From assembly GCA_033060915.1 (NCBI GenBank), contig CM065387.1, positions 28,512,001 through 28,576,000 of the forward strand: a DNA stretch of 64,000 bases, read 5' to 3'. The DNA comes from Euryodendron excelsum (Eukaryota; Streptophyta; Magnoliopsida; Ericales; Pentaphylacaceae). Positions 1-10,493 of this stretch are shown here, one piece after another (position 1 is the first letter of the stretch; every line of letters begins with the position of its first letter). Position numbers and translations under genes: made by a program. The notes under the pieces are model-generated. The model saw only the letters and a program-made list of their open reading frames with translations, had not been told where the DNA came from and did not search any database.

Positions 1-950
1 AATTTAAATTCCAATTCAGAAGAAGGTGATGGGTGGCCACTTATGCTGTAAAAGAACTTTACTTTAGATTTATGTATGACGTTTGTGGATAAAAAATAGA
101 AAGATATGGTAGTAGATGTTTGCTTTTGGTATTGTTGTGATTGTAGATTTTACAAGTTGGTTTGTTTTATTCGTTAATTAATAAGTTCTAGAGAGGCCTC
201 ATTAAACTCAGTAGACTCTGACAAAATTAATTTGAAAAATTATGCATTTTAAATGTCAAATTTGCCCTTATCATATTAGTTGCAGAGGAAAGTGCATTTC
301 TTGTATGCAAAAATTAATTAAAAAAAATTAACATAAAACACCCATTAGAAATACTAATTGAAGACTATATTAGCCCCATAATCTTGTTTTGGTGTTCAAA
401 TCTTTTGAGAAAAAGTATATAATTATCGCTCAAAAATTTTGGGAGTCATGGTATATAACTTTTAACTTTATGCTTAAAAATTTTAATGTTTTTTTTTTAT
501 TTCTCTTTAAGATTCAAATAATGCATGGGGTACAGCTTACAATTGAGGCAATTTCTTGTATTTTATAACTACAAGGTTTTGAATTTACCCCCTTTTTTTT
601 TAATAACTTTTTAGGGAAGTACTTTGAGTTAATTCAATAAACGCTAATGTACAAAAAAAAAAAAAAAAAAGCATTTAACAGAAGAACATCCTTTTTGAAG
701 ATTACCACTACTTTTCTCATTAAACATCCTTAAGGATTGCCTTCAAAGCCATCTTCTCAAGATCTTAATAGTCATTAAATACCCATTGACAAAGGGCCAA
801 AAAGAGATGAGGTTGAGCATGCATTCCACCCTATAGTAGGATTGTGGGTGCTACTAGGAGGCCTTCGCTGTTGTAGTTCATTGGCTCGCTGGTGTGCAAT
901 GCATAAAATTAAAGACATGCTAAAATTTGCCATATTAAATTTGCTTTCCC
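1..950. other. AT-rich intergenic DNA
   Basis: No convincing coding region is visible on either strand. The stretch holds A/T homopolymers (for example a long A-run near 651-670) and short open frames with no family resemblance. The last 200 bases are presumably the promoter region of the proline-rich gene that starts at 1011. Confidence 0.6.
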
Positions 951-956
951 ACCCAC

Positions 957-963
957 TATAAAA
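957..963 (+). promoter_or_regulatory. TATA box of the proline-rich gene
   Basis: TATAAAA lies 54 bases upstream of the ATG at 1011. This leaves room for a start site about 30 bases downstream of the box and a short leader. An ATG at 1004 is out of frame with the gene. The spacing supports 1011 as the real start. Confidence 0.55.
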
Positions 964-1010
964 ATGTACCATATTGTTGAGTGTTGCTTCACCATCAAAG
1001 CATATGAGAT

Positions 1011-1901
1011 ATGCCTACTGCATACTTGCTAGTGTTGCTTCTTTGGGGAGTGGTTCTCACTACTCCCTCTATTGCTGATAATAATCATAAGGCACTCCTA
1101 AATAAGGAAAAGCCAGTGGTTCTTGTCAATGACCTTCCTCTTCAACCAGATTGGCAACTACAACACAAGCTTCCAATTCAAGGTGATAAGTATTATGGAG
1201 ATGATAACCCAAAACCCTTGATTCAGGAAATGGAACAATTGCCACAAACCTTAAGGCCACCATGTGGACGACTAGTGGAACCACCACCTCCACGACGATC
1301 AGGACGGCTATCACGGTCGTTGAGAGGACAACCAAGGCAGCCACCAACAGAAGGACCCGTGGAACCATTAGAAGAACAATCACCTACACTGCCTGAAGAA
1401 CAATCACCTACACTGCCTGAAGCACAACCACCACCTCCTCGACGACGACGTCGACCACGGCCGCCACGAGGACAACCAACACCACCACCGCGATGGCCGG
1501 TAGAACCACCAGAAGAACAACCACCACCTCCAAGACGACGGCCACCAGGAGGACGACCAATGAAACCACCAAAAGAACAACCACCACCTTTGCCAGAAGA
1601 GCAACCACCACCTCCACGACGGCGGCCACCACGAGGGCGACCAATGCAGCCACCACGGGGACAACCAGTGGAACCACCAAAAGAACAACCACCACCACTG
1701 CCAGAAGAGCAACCACCACCTCCACGACGACGGCCACCACAACGAAGGCCAACAAGACCACCACGGGGACCACCAAGGCGGCCACCACGAGGAGGACCTG
1801 TAGAACCACCAAAAGAGGAACCATCACCTCCACGACGTCCACCACGACGATGGCCAACGAGACCACCGCGAGGGCGACCAACGCGGCCACGACGAGGATG
1901 A
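1011..1901 (+). CDS. Secreted repetitive proline/arginine-rich protein (extensin/PRP-like)
   Basis: This 296-residue frame begins with a typical signal peptide: a hydrophobic core at residues 4-17, with likely cleavage after the small residues near 20-22. Residues 23-85 are non-repetitive and hold K/D/Q-rich sequence with a KYYGDD stretch. From about residue 86 onward it is an irregular array of PPPPRRRPP, EEQPPPLPEEQ and RGRPTRPP modules. The composition resembles plant cell-wall hydroxyproline-rich proteins, although the SPPPP and YVY motifs of classical extensins are absent and Arg/Glu content is high. The signal peptide, TATA box and start context favour this frame over the Thr-rich and Val-rich frames that also stay open because of the repeats. 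The frame ends at TGA 1899-1901 and continues in the same frame to 2201, so the gene may be truncated or a pseudogene. The cell-wall role is inferred only from composition and secretion. Confidence 0.6.
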   Translation: MPTAYLLVLLLWGVVLTTPSIADNNHKALLNKEKPVVLVNDLPLQPDWQLQHKLPIQGDKYYGDDNPKPLIQEMEQLPQTLRPPCGRLVEPPPPRRSGRLSRSLRGQPRQPPTEGPVEPLEEQSPTLPEEQSPTLPEAQPPPPRRRRRPRPPRGQPTPPPRWPVEPPEEQPPPPRRRPPGGRPMKPPKEQPPPLPEEQPPPPRRRPPRGRPMQPPRGQPVEPPKEQPPPLPEEQPPPPRRRPPQRRPTRPPRGPPRRPPRGGPVEPPKEEPSPPRRPPRRWPTRPPRGRPTRPRRG

Positions 1902-2201
1902 CTGGTAGAACCACCGAAAGAACAACCACCACCATTGCCAGAAGAGCAACCACCACCTCCACGACGACGGCCATCAAGACCACCACGAGGACGACCAACG
2001 CGGCCACCAGAAGAACAACCACCAACACCACAACTAGGAGAACTGCAACCACCAAGAGTACTACCACGGTGGGCACGACAACTACTACCAACATCACCAC
2101 CTTTGCCACCAACAATAGAGGGGTGGCTAAAGCAAAAACTAGCACTGTTATCTCTTGATTCCTACCCCAAACGCCATCTAGTGGAGAGTGCCAAAGTGTA
2201 A
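1902..2201 (+). pseudogene. Same-frame continuation of the proline-rich gene after an in-frame TGA
   Basis: After the TGA at 1899-1901 the same frame stays open for 99 more codons. It resumes the repeat pattern immediately (VEPPKEQPPPLPEEQPPPPR) and ends in a non-repetitive tail (residues ...YPKRHLVESAKV) before a stop at 2199-2201. This is best read as the original C-terminal quarter, separated by one nonsense change. A sequencing error or recent mutation would explain the TGA equally well. Confidence 0.5.
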
Positions 2202-2803
2202 CATACAAACCACACAAGAAGCTTTTCACACCATTCATTCCACCATTTACTTGAGTTAATAATAATGAATGGAATTGCATAAAATAAGAGCTATTTGCTC
2301 CATAATTGTAAGGTTGTAGTATAAATCAATACAATGCATCGATAACTAAATAGTTTTTTTTATTAGAACCTTTGCAGCATTTACTTTCCTGAAAAACCTT
2401 TGGTCTCATGGTATGGAATTTTTTAACATATATTGGTTTGCTAAAAGCTAAAATTTCATGGAAAATAATAATTGCAACAAGTTTGAAGCAGTAAGTACAA
2501 CATTTTCTTCAAATATATATAAGGGTATAATCAACTTACATTAAGTGTATGCTAATTATTTGCCATTAATGCATATACATATATATACCAATTTGGGTTG
2601 AGATCCTCTTCATTACAGTTATAAAATGAATATTTCCATTTTAGTTAATATTAGTTGACACCTCACTAAAATGGACAATGAATAACCAAGATGAAGCCAC
2701 CTCACTTTGGTTCTTAAAAACTTTGCAAAACTATGACATTTTGTAGAAATGAGTAAAATCATTTAATATTAAATTTTTAAAATTAACGGAGGTATGCTTC
2801 CAT
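2202..2803. other. 3' flank of the proline-rich gene and intergenic DNA
   Basis: AT-rich sequence with AATAAT/AATAAA-like hexamers near 2255-2290 that could serve as the polyadenylation signal. TATATATA-rich sequence lies at 2512-2590. No gene is visible. Confidence 0.4.
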
Positions 2804-2825
2804 CTAACTAGGGTTTGCTCCTAAA
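2804..2825 (+). repeat. Left copy of the 22-bp direct repeat flanking the CACTA element
   Basis: These 22 bases, containing CTAGGGTTTGCTCC, recur exactly at 10,346-10,367, just outside the other end of the CACTA-like element. The repeat stands 9 bases from the terminal inverted repeat, so it is not the 3-bp target duplication expected for this superfamily. Confidence 0.85.
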
Positions 2826-2834
2826 CACATTCGA

Positions 2835-3480
2835 ACTACAAGAAATTGGCCTTTTAGCAAGGAAATAATTCGTCACTAAAAGCCACTTATTCCTCACCAA
2901 AACTCTTCTGCAAGGGAGTTGTACTTGTCGCCAATTCGTCGCTAAAGGGTAGTCTCCGATCCTCTTTTGCGACGAACGTCCAATTCCTTGCCACAAGTCT
3001 ATTTTTATCAACAAAATATTGTTGACACCAAACTAATTGTTTTTGCAACACAATGTGTTCCTCGCTTAAGGGTAAAAGGGTTCGATGCTAAAAGTTATAT
3101 TTTCTTCACTAAAAGTCAATTCTTAATCTTTTGAAGATGGATTTTGGCAACAAGTTTGGCGTCACAAAAAAATATTAAACCTTTAGAGACAATGTGTTTT
3201 TCTCGCCATTATTAGTTTTAGCAACGAATTATCACCTTGCTAGAAGAGAAACCAATTTGCATATTTATCTCCTAGCTAGAAGAGAAAGCAACTTGCATAT
3301 TTGTGGTGAAACCATTTCGCCACAAATATGATTTTTGTTGCTGTCTCAAAAGAAGATTACACACTTAGCGACAGTGTGTACTTGTCGCGTCACATTACAT
3401 TTAGTGACGAATTATCTCCTTGCTAGAAGACTTGCGATAAAACCAACTTACATATTGGTCGCATATTAGTTTCATCACTA
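2835..3480. repeat. Left subterminal repeat region of the CACTA element
   Basis: Many degenerate copies of a short motif of the kind TTCGTCACTAAA or TTAGTGACGAA occur in both orientations. Examples lie near 2868, 2936, 3222 and 3398. In characterised En/Spm elements such motifs bind the TnpA-type protein. Confidence 0.6.
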
Positions 3481-4456
3481 CAGCTATACCATTTTCTCTT
3501 CAAGTTTTCATGTTTCCTGTTTCCTGTGCATTCACAATTATATTATATGTCCACACATACATCCATAAAATATAAAGACAAGAAAACTGCAAAACATATC
3601 ATAAAGCACTAATGAAGATTAAATATATTTGCAATATCTGAAGTTTGAATCTAAAAAAAATTTTATCCAAGGAGACAACATACCCACCAAAAAAAAAAAA
3701 AAAAAATCCAGATGTAAACTTCTTCTCTCATCCAAGGAGCATAGAATTCAAACAAAAATATAATTCATTCTCTTCAAATAGCACAAAATTGAGATGAACA
3801 TAAGAAATTCAAATTTAAATTCTCTATCATCTAATAGTACTCCATGAATCTTTATCTTGCTTCAACAATCTGCACATAAGGAAAGGTATGAGAATTAGAA
3901 CAAAAGTAATGTACTTATGGCTCTAATACACTTGAAGATGAGAGGCTACAATTTTATTTTATTTTTTTTGAACAATAAAGAACAATAGACACCAAAGTAG
4001 TTCGATTAACTTTACATCTAACTGACACCCAGAACAATGGAGTAAAATATGTTTGCTAAAGATGTTAATAGTTCCAATATATAAGAATGTCATCTTATTT
4101 GACTAGTGACAACATTTATGAAACTAAAGATATTTATAAGAACATATACTAGAGTGCCAAGAGGATGGTTTTCATATGCTTATACTTCTACTCTGTTTAA
4201 TTATATCTTAAATCGCCATAAGACTCACTAGCACAGAATGCCATAAGATATAAGCCCGAAGATTGAGATAAGAACTATATTGACAACTCACCAATAATCA
4301 AGTGAAGGACAACAACCACATCAACTCAACTAATGGCATCAATTGAGCCATTATGGCATCTGAGGCATCAAACTAGTTCATAAAGGTCACAATATTTGAT
4401 AATGCTTTTGTTAAAAAACTATAAAGGTTGAAGTTAACATGCTAAACAGTACTTAC
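3481..4456. other. CACTA interior, no gene seen
   Basis: AT-rich sequence with an A-tract at about 3690-3706 and no frame showing a recognisable family. It probably represents intron or spacer 3' of the transposon's coding remnants. Confidence 0.4.
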
Positions 4457-4825
4457 TAGCATCTGTGGAAGGTCTACTCCTAAATTGTCTTTGTATCCAA
4501 GCTAACTGGGATTGCATGTTAGCCACATATTCTGCCTTTGGTGCCTCGAACAATTGAAAATTTTCTTGTAGTTCATTAGTTTTTTTTTTTAGCCTCTGCA
4601 ACATCTTTTAAAGCCTCCTCTTAACTACTCTGACTCTCTGCAGCTTCTTGTCTTGCCTCTTCAACGTCTCTTATAAGTTGTGTATAAGTAGCTACACGTG
4701 ATGTTGAGAAGCTAAACTTTGGACCAGGACTTAAGCCAAGTATGAATCTTGAACTTTCTCCAAGGACCTTGCGAGAATAGGTCTATCCCATTTGCTACTG
4801 ACTCCTTCTTGGCCTCACATAGCTT
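4457..4825 (-). pseudogene. Decayed Ptta/En/Spm-type (Transposase_24-like) coding exon
   Basis: Read on the minus strand from 4825, the frame shows EAKKE, then, after a frame change, LGESSRFILGLSPGP and a glutamate/glutamine-rich coiled-coil tail ending near QSQLAWIQRQF. The order (EAK motif, G-x-x-x-R-G-L-x-P block, coiled coil) is that of the plant Ptta/En/Spm transposase family C-terminal part. Breaks include a shift between EAKKE and the LGE block, an in-frame TAA at 4621-4623, and a frame change at the A-run complementary to 4580-4590. A GTAAGT donor follows at 4456-4451. This assignment is from motif memory and not from a search. Confidence 0.55.
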
Positions 4826-4936
4826 ATGCTATGAACATCACATTAAAATTAAGAGTAATGAACTCATTAATAAATATATAGAGAGAGAATGAGACCTTTC
4901 CCATGATCGGTTGTACAGCACTACCGCTCCCCGAAC

Positions 4937-4937
<1 letters not shown>

Positions 4938-4971
<34 letters not shown>
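4938..4971 (+). repeat. C34 homopolymer
   Basis: Thirty-four consecutive C residues, equivalent to poly-G on the transposase strand. The tract starts 7 bases inside a predicted intron, after the donor GTAAGAG of the transposase-associated exon. Confidence 0.9.
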
Positions 4972-4973
<2 letters not shown>

Positions 4974-4975
4974 TC

Positions 4976-5158
4976 TTACATATGTTCCTCAACATCATCT
5001 GGAGTAATTTGATCGACATTGTTGCATTTCTTATATAGGCATGAGATTATAGTCTCCCCAGGGTCCATGTGATTAATTGCAAATTTCATAAACCCCTTTA
5101 CTCCTTCAATATATTGAGGGTGCCTTCTATCATTGATCTTCATCCAACTCCTATCCAT
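4976..5158 (-). pseudogene. CACTA transposase-associated domain exon (TNP2-type N-terminus)
   Basis: From the ATG at 5158 the minus strand encodes MDRSWMK at once, then a conserved G-V-x-x-F-M-x-F-A stretch and a cysteine-containing region C-L-Y-K-K-C-N-N with a following D-D-V-E-E-H. This is the pattern of the transposase-associated domain at the N-terminus of plant TNP2/En/Spm transposases, which begin MDRSWM and have C-x-C-x-x-C. Here the usual CPC-like pair reads S-C. The exon appears to end at a donor site (CATAT/GTAAGAG), and the long G-run follows. The catalytic domain that should come next is missing, so the product cannot be a working transposase. The open frame extends upstream to 5221, but the MDRSW start is the family's usual one. 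Confidence 0.7.
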
Positions 5159-6119
5159 TTTAAAATCGCTACCCACTTCAATAGATAATGTTACATGAAT
5201 GGATAAATGTGTTAGTAGCAATAAAGTATAGGCATGGTACTTATAATAAAAATGGAGAGAAGAATCTGTAGAGAAGCAAGATAGAACCGGCAGATGGGCA
5301 GAGAAAAATTCAGCTGAGAGAAAAAGGGCATGAATTTATCACATCAGAAAAGTAAACAAACCATTCCAAACACATTTTAACAGTACTTTTGGTGTAAAAT
5401 CAATAAACAAAGATAGGAACTTCATGAAATAATAATTAGAAAAACATGCTATGGTAGAGAGATTGATTCTTTAGTATATTGTAGTGTTCATGAAAATTTT
5501 CTATGTAGGCGAGATTGATGTAGCTTTATGTACTTGTGATTATCATCTAGATCACTGCATTCTTGGTTCTAAAGAAATCTTAAATGATGGACTAGATGGT
5601 TTGAAATTGTATTTCATAAAGCACAAAGAATCCAGTATAAAACAGTCACCGAATCAGGCACGAACAATTACAAGCCAGCAATAAAACTGATCCAAAAAAA
5701 AAATGCAGCAGCAAAACTTTAATAGAGCTCCTAAATGATGCACTGGATGGTCTGGAAATTCTGCTATGCTTTCCTTACAAATTCTCTGATAATTTCCTCT
5801 CATTTTCTGCCTTATTCTCCAAGAGAATAGCTAACCAATGCGGCCACCAATTTCCACCAACTATAATTTCCTTGGAAGTCAACCAGTCATGCATTTCCCT
5901 ATGCAACAGTTAAATTCTGATTGTGCCCAATTTGCTGATATAACTTATCTTAACTAACACCAACTTAATTAAATAACATCTTGAGAAGAAAAGTGGCAGT
6001 CATTTTGAAATTATAAACTAAGAGCTATAACTCCCACCCCCTGACATGGGAGGTCGGATGATAGGATGGGTAATTTATTCTTTTGGCCGGTTATACCCTT
6101 ATTCCTACTTTCTCTACAA

Positions 6120-6435
6120 GTATTTGTTATTTTTTATTTGTTGTTTTATTTTTATTTTATTTTAATTAAAAAATAGAAAAATAACAAAAAAAAAATATGA
6201 GTCACATCAGTGAGTGAGATTGTCAGGAGATATGAGATCAAAGATTTTCTGTTCGGATAAAACTTTTTGTTTGGATATGCCTCCCACTATACACCTGAAT
6301 TTATCACTGATTAGGCAAGCATTTATTATTTTTTATTTGTTATTTTATTTTTATTTTATTTTGATTAACTTGATTTTTTTTAAAAATAAGAAAAGAACAA
6401 AAAAAAATAAGGGTCACATCAGTGAGTGCTGCCCT
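6120..6435 (+). repeat. Imperfect direct duplication, offset about 200 bp
   Basis: A T-rich block (TTTTTTATTTGTT, TTTTATTTTATTTT) followed by GTCACATCAGTGAGTG occurs at about 6127-6214 and again at about 6326-6427. The interval between the GTCACATCAGTGAGTG copies is about 213 bases. Confidence 0.65.
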
Positions 6436-6654
6436 AGAGAAGAGTTTGGTGGAGATATTGACTAGAAGTTCTGTTTTTATGTATTGTTAAATTTACCGCT
6501 GTATTGATATGTTAAAAGATATTATTTTTTGTAAGTGTTTTTATGACAAATCAAACTAGTAAAAAATGCATTATTAATTTCCAAGGATAGTCTCAAGAAA
6601 CAAATCTAAATTCTTTTACTTTAGTGTTTTAAAAAAAAAAAATTATGTTTATTG

Positions 6655-6990
6655 GTTTTGCATTAAATTTTATAAATAGAGAGAAATTTAAAAAAATTAA
6701 AAAATTTTGATTAAAATTTCTTTCTTTTATAAAAACTAGGAGGGTGGAGTAAAAAAAAATTATAAAATTTGATCATAAAAATTTTTTGTATATAAAAATT
6801 TAGAAGGTGAGAGTAAAAAGAAATTAAAAAATTTTGATCAAATTTTTTTTAATAAACAACTAGGAGGTGAGAGTAAAAAATATATATATATATAATTTTT
6901 TTTTATAATAACTGGAGTAAGGGATGAATAGCAACATTAGAATAAGATAATAAAATTATGAATAAAATTAAAAAAATAAAAAATTTTAAT
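6655..6990 (+). repeat. Tandem AT-rich repeat, unit about 75 bp, about four copies
   Basis: The pattern of A-run, AATTTTGATC/AATTTGATCA, T-run, AACTAGGAGGTG, AGAGTAAAAA recurs near 6690, 6765, 6830 and 6960. Copies drift in the length of their A/T runs. Confidence 0.55.
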
Positions 6991-7060
6991 TATCACATCC
7001 GGAGGTGGGGTGCCAAGCGTGGGAATAGAGTTTTTTATTATAAACATTAGAAGAGAAAAG

Positions 7061-8215
7061 GGCTGCTACGGCCAGCACGTGGGTCTCCTCTGAGGCTGTG
7101 TACCTTTGATACATATCAATATCTTCATACGTTCACTTTCAAACTCGTATCTTACCCTTTCATCTCTAAGCACACTCCCTCTCACATCCCTATCCCTCTT
7201 CTCTCTCTTAGACCAGCGAACCACCATGGGAGAATTCATTTTGCAGAAACACTCATATCCCACCCCCTTTTCTCTCTCGAAGAGGCAGCAACCGCCACGG
7301 GAGAAATCTATTTTGCCGAATCCAAAGAAAGTGTATATATATAGAGAGAGAGCCCAAATCATTGGGAGGCCATGGCTTCTGGTGAAGGCCACCACAGTCT
7401 CTTCTTCCCTCTCATTCTTTCTACTTTCTTTGTTCTTTTTCCATCTTTCCTTTTGCTTCCTCATATCTCACTTCCACGTCTAACTCCCCTCTCTTTGTTT
7501 TTCTTTTTTCTTTTATCCCTCCATCTCAAGAGGAAGAGGAAGAAGAAAAACAACGCAACGAAGGTGGTCTTTTCTATATTTTTTAAAGATTTGCAATTCA
7601 CCTTTTTCCAAGCATCTTACTTTCGTAAAGGTTTGGCTTTTTCTCTACTTCTATTATGTTTGGTTCAAGTTTCCCCTTTTATGCTTTTTATTTGCTTTAA
7701 GCATTTATTTTTCTATTTTGTTATTTGCTTGATATTGTTTTGAAATTTTTGAAGATTCAGAGTATTACCATGGTACTACGGTGTTAGTGATCATTTGAGG
7801 TGGTGATTCAAACTGGAAGAAGAGATGATATAGGATGTGTAATGGTTTATATTTTTCCTTTTTTTTAATTATATTTTTGGTCCAGGTTTGTTCTATTTTT
7901 TATTTTTATTTGGTTTAAGCATTTATTTGTTTAGGGTTCATGCGAGCTTTACACATTTATTTATTTTGGTTCAGGTTTGCTTTAACTTTTTCTTGAGCAC
8001 TTATATGTTGATTTTGTTAATTTTTTTTGTTGTTTCCAAACGTTTGTAGGTTTGTTTCACCATGGGTAGAAGAAGAGGACGTAAAAGTTAAGAAGAAAGG
8101 GCGGAAGTTCTTACTTCCCTAAGCTTTGCGACAAGAAAACAGAGCGCTTGGCCGGAGCTAATGGGTCTCTGTCGGCACCCACCACTAAAACAGACCCTTG
8201 GACATTTTTTTTCAT
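7061..8215 (+). other. Gene-like segment inside the CACTA element (possible captured host gene fragment)
   Basis: The composition changes here. There is a CT-rich leader-like stretch (7130-7290), TATATATA at 7333-7340, then CCATGGCTTCT with an ATG at 7372. The frame from 7372 begins MASGEGHHS and becomes very Phe/Leu/Ser-rich, reaching a basic cluster KRKRKKKNN near 7528-7560. An exon-end-like AAG/GTGGTC follows at about 7562, and a T-rich tract with TTTGTAG lies at about 8050. The next segment has GAAGAAGAGGACG-rich sequence. CACTA elements are known to capture gene pieces, and this could be one. I do not recognise the source, and the frame may be only CT-rich non-coding sequence. Confidence 0.3.
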
Positions 8216-9639
8216 TATTTTTAATGTGAGACAATGAGACTTTAATTCTTTTATTTTTATTTGGTTTCCTAGAAATTGATCATGAGGTCTCTAATTTTGA
8301 CTTTCTTTCTAATTTCTTATTTTTTATTTTATATCATTTTAAGTCTCATACAATGAGTTCCTGCACTCTTTTCGATTTTATATGTTCTCTGTTTTCTTCT
8401 TGTTTTTTTTTTTTTTTTTTTTTTGTTTGGATAACTTATTCGTTGTAACCAAAATGTCTCAGTTTACGGTTAAGTAACGAAAAATCAATGGGCTTGACTT
8501 CATTAGTCTGCGGAACAAGGCTTACAATAGGGGAGTCAGACTAGCATGTGTGGGAATGACATGAAACTTTTGAACGATTTCCTCCATAGCCTTTTGTATA
8601 ATTAATTGCCTCCTTAGCTTTTGATATAGTTTCTCTGGTACAGACCAAAATTCACTATTTGTGAACTCAAAAAAGAAGTTTGCTACGGTTTAGAGTTCAA
8701 GTAGTGTACGGATTATCCTACTATTTGAATATATCCAACATTTAAATGATAAAGAATACTTACCCCAACTTAATATAATACTCCACTGGATCACACATTG
8801 ATAATTTGTATATATATACATAAAAAAAAAAGGTAGCTGCATAGGATCCCGCCACTACTCGGTTTAGGTAGGATTAATTGTACGCAACTTTACTTGATCA
8901 CTTAAATAGACAGATTATTTTTGTATTTTAAACTCATGAAACTCAAATTGCAATATAGCGCTCACATTGAATAATATATATTTTGTAATAAGGGTTAAAT
9001 TTAGTCATATAACATCTCTATCTAGATAATTAATATATAAAGTTTTAATTTGTTTATTTGTTATGATTTGGTGTTCGGCCTGCTTACACGCACTAAAACT
9101 AATTTTAGAGTTTGTATAGTCATTTCGTCTCATACAAACCAGATAATTACCGGGTTAAAGTCTCTAAAAGTGACTCCAAAAAATTGATAGCACCAATGAC
9201 GATCCTGTAACTTTGAAGGGAACAAACTCACAAGTCTTGACCACTGAGTCAACCCTTGAGATTGTAATAAAGCTCTAATTATCATGTTCTTCAAAATCAC
9301 TATTGCGTTGGAGGTGAACATGGGACTGGGGCCTATACTATGCCAAAACATAAAATATATATATACATGTAGTAGCCTAAACGCACCTGCAATATGGCCT
9401 AAACTTAATGTATCAATCCCAACCCAAAAAAACATAAAAATGCTCATTTTGACCCATTTTACCCATAACTATTTGAAATAAAAATATTTACATAACCATT
9501 TGAATATAGATGACAGGTAGCTTAAAAGGCTAGCTTGATCCCAAGTACTATAAATTATGGGCTATTTGGGGGGAGGGGTTGACAACCCGACGGGTTCATG
9601 TGCACCCTTAATTAGATTAATACTTCTACAGTTTAATTT
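8216..9639. other. CACTA interior, nothing recognised
   Basis: AT-rich DNA with a T-run at about 8402-8424 and scattered short frames. No domain, RNA gene or repeat unit was recognised. Confidence 0.4.
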
Positions 9640-10337
9640 GTTTTTTAAAAAACATGGTACAATTGTTTTATTAAGTGAGAAATCTATAATTTTCTTGCTA
9701 AAATCTATTTGTAACCACCATTCACAAGGAAATTCACAAGACCTTGATAAAACATTTTTCCCGCCAAACAAAATTTCCCACTATTTATTTTTATGACCAC
9801 CACTAGCAAGAAAATTACATCTCGTTGCTATAACATTGAATTGGTTGGATCTTGTTGCGAGGAATCTACTATTTCCTTGCTAAAAACTTTGTCTTATACT
9901 TTTGGTGGGGAAACACGTGCCTTGAGAAAAGTTCACGCATTGGCATTAGCGGCGAATAGTGAATCTGATGCTAAAAAAATTTAAAATTATTTGCCTCGAT
10001 GGGATTTTGTCATAACAAATCATGTTAAAACCAATTAGCAACGAATGCTTCATCTCCTCGCTAATATTTTTTTTGCCAGTTACCATTAGCGAGGAGTTTT
10101 ACATTTGGTCGCAAATTCTTTTCCCCTCCAAACTTCGCGCAAAAATTATATTTCTTGCCAAAGAATTGGCGGCGAGTGCTAGGTTATTATTGACAAAATT
10201 TGGCATGCGTTGCTAAATGTGGCCATGTAAAACCTTTTAGCAAGGCGTTGTGGTTTTCACGCTAAAAGTGTACCTTTAGCATGGAATTTGCTTCTGTCCC
10301 TACAATTTTTCTGGCTAAATGTGAAATTTCTTGTAGT
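9640..10337. repeat. Right subterminal repeat region of the CACTA element
   Basis: Motifs of the kind TTAGCGAGGA, TTGCTAAAA and TGGTCGCAAAT recur about every 40-60 bases up to the terminal AATTTCTTGTAGT. They mirror the left end. Open frames at 9793-10,216 are products of this repeat and not genes. Confidence 0.6.
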
Positions 10338-10345
10338 CTTTACTC

Positions 10346-10367
10346 CTAACTAGGGTTTGCTCCTAAA
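10346..10367 (+). repeat. Right copy of the 22-bp direct repeat
   Basis: Exact copy of 2804-2825, starting 8 bases beyond the CACTA terminus. Confidence 0.85.
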
Positions 10368-10493
10368 AGCCATTATTTTATTCTTTCACTTCTTTTATCT
10401 GGCATGTGTCAATCTCACCAGTTTATGCATACACACAAGACACAAATACTATACAAATCCAAATAAAATACACATACATGTACACACTCACGC

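Larger units (their letters stand above)
5222..7060. other. CACTA interior, non-coding, repeat-rich
   Basis: No recognisable gene. The segment contains an imperfect 200-bp duplication and an AT-rich tandem block, listed separately. A short open frame at 5484-5684 has no family resemblance. Confidence 0.4.
2835..10337 (-). mobile_element. CACTA (En/Spm) DNA transposon, internally deleted, about 7.5 kb
   Basis: The element starts with ACTACAAGAAATT and ends with its exact reverse complement AATTTCTTGTAGT. This matches the CACTACAAGAAA termini of plant CACTA transposons, with the outermost C/G altered at both ends. Both ends carry several hundred bases of subterminal repeats built on TTAGC(G/A)A(C/G)GAA-type motifs in both orientations, a hallmark of En/Spm elements. 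On the minus strand, coding remnants include a transposase-associated domain (4976-5158) and a Ptta/En/Spm-like segment (4457-4825). The catalytic transposase core is absent, so the copy is non-autonomous. A clean 3-bp target duplication is not visible (TCG or CGA on the left, TTT or CTT on the right). Confidence 0.75.

Noticed and set aside
1404..2280. Long Thr-rich plus-strand frame and Val/Leu-rich or Trp-rich minus-strand frames over the proline-rich gene
   Set aside because: They are kept open by the CCACCA-type repeats. None has a start context, signal peptide or family match, while the 1011 frame has a TATA box and signal peptide.
2834..2834. Calling a perfect CACTA terminus and 3-bp target duplication
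   Set aside because: The outermost base is A instead of C on the left and the complement differs on the right. The neighbouring triplets do not match, so the ends are reported only from ACTACAAG.
8120..8200. Possible potato inhibitor I remnant (AWPELMG in one plus-strand frame)
   Set aside because: Only seven residues fit, there is no supporting sequence on either side, and the frame is short. Probably chance.
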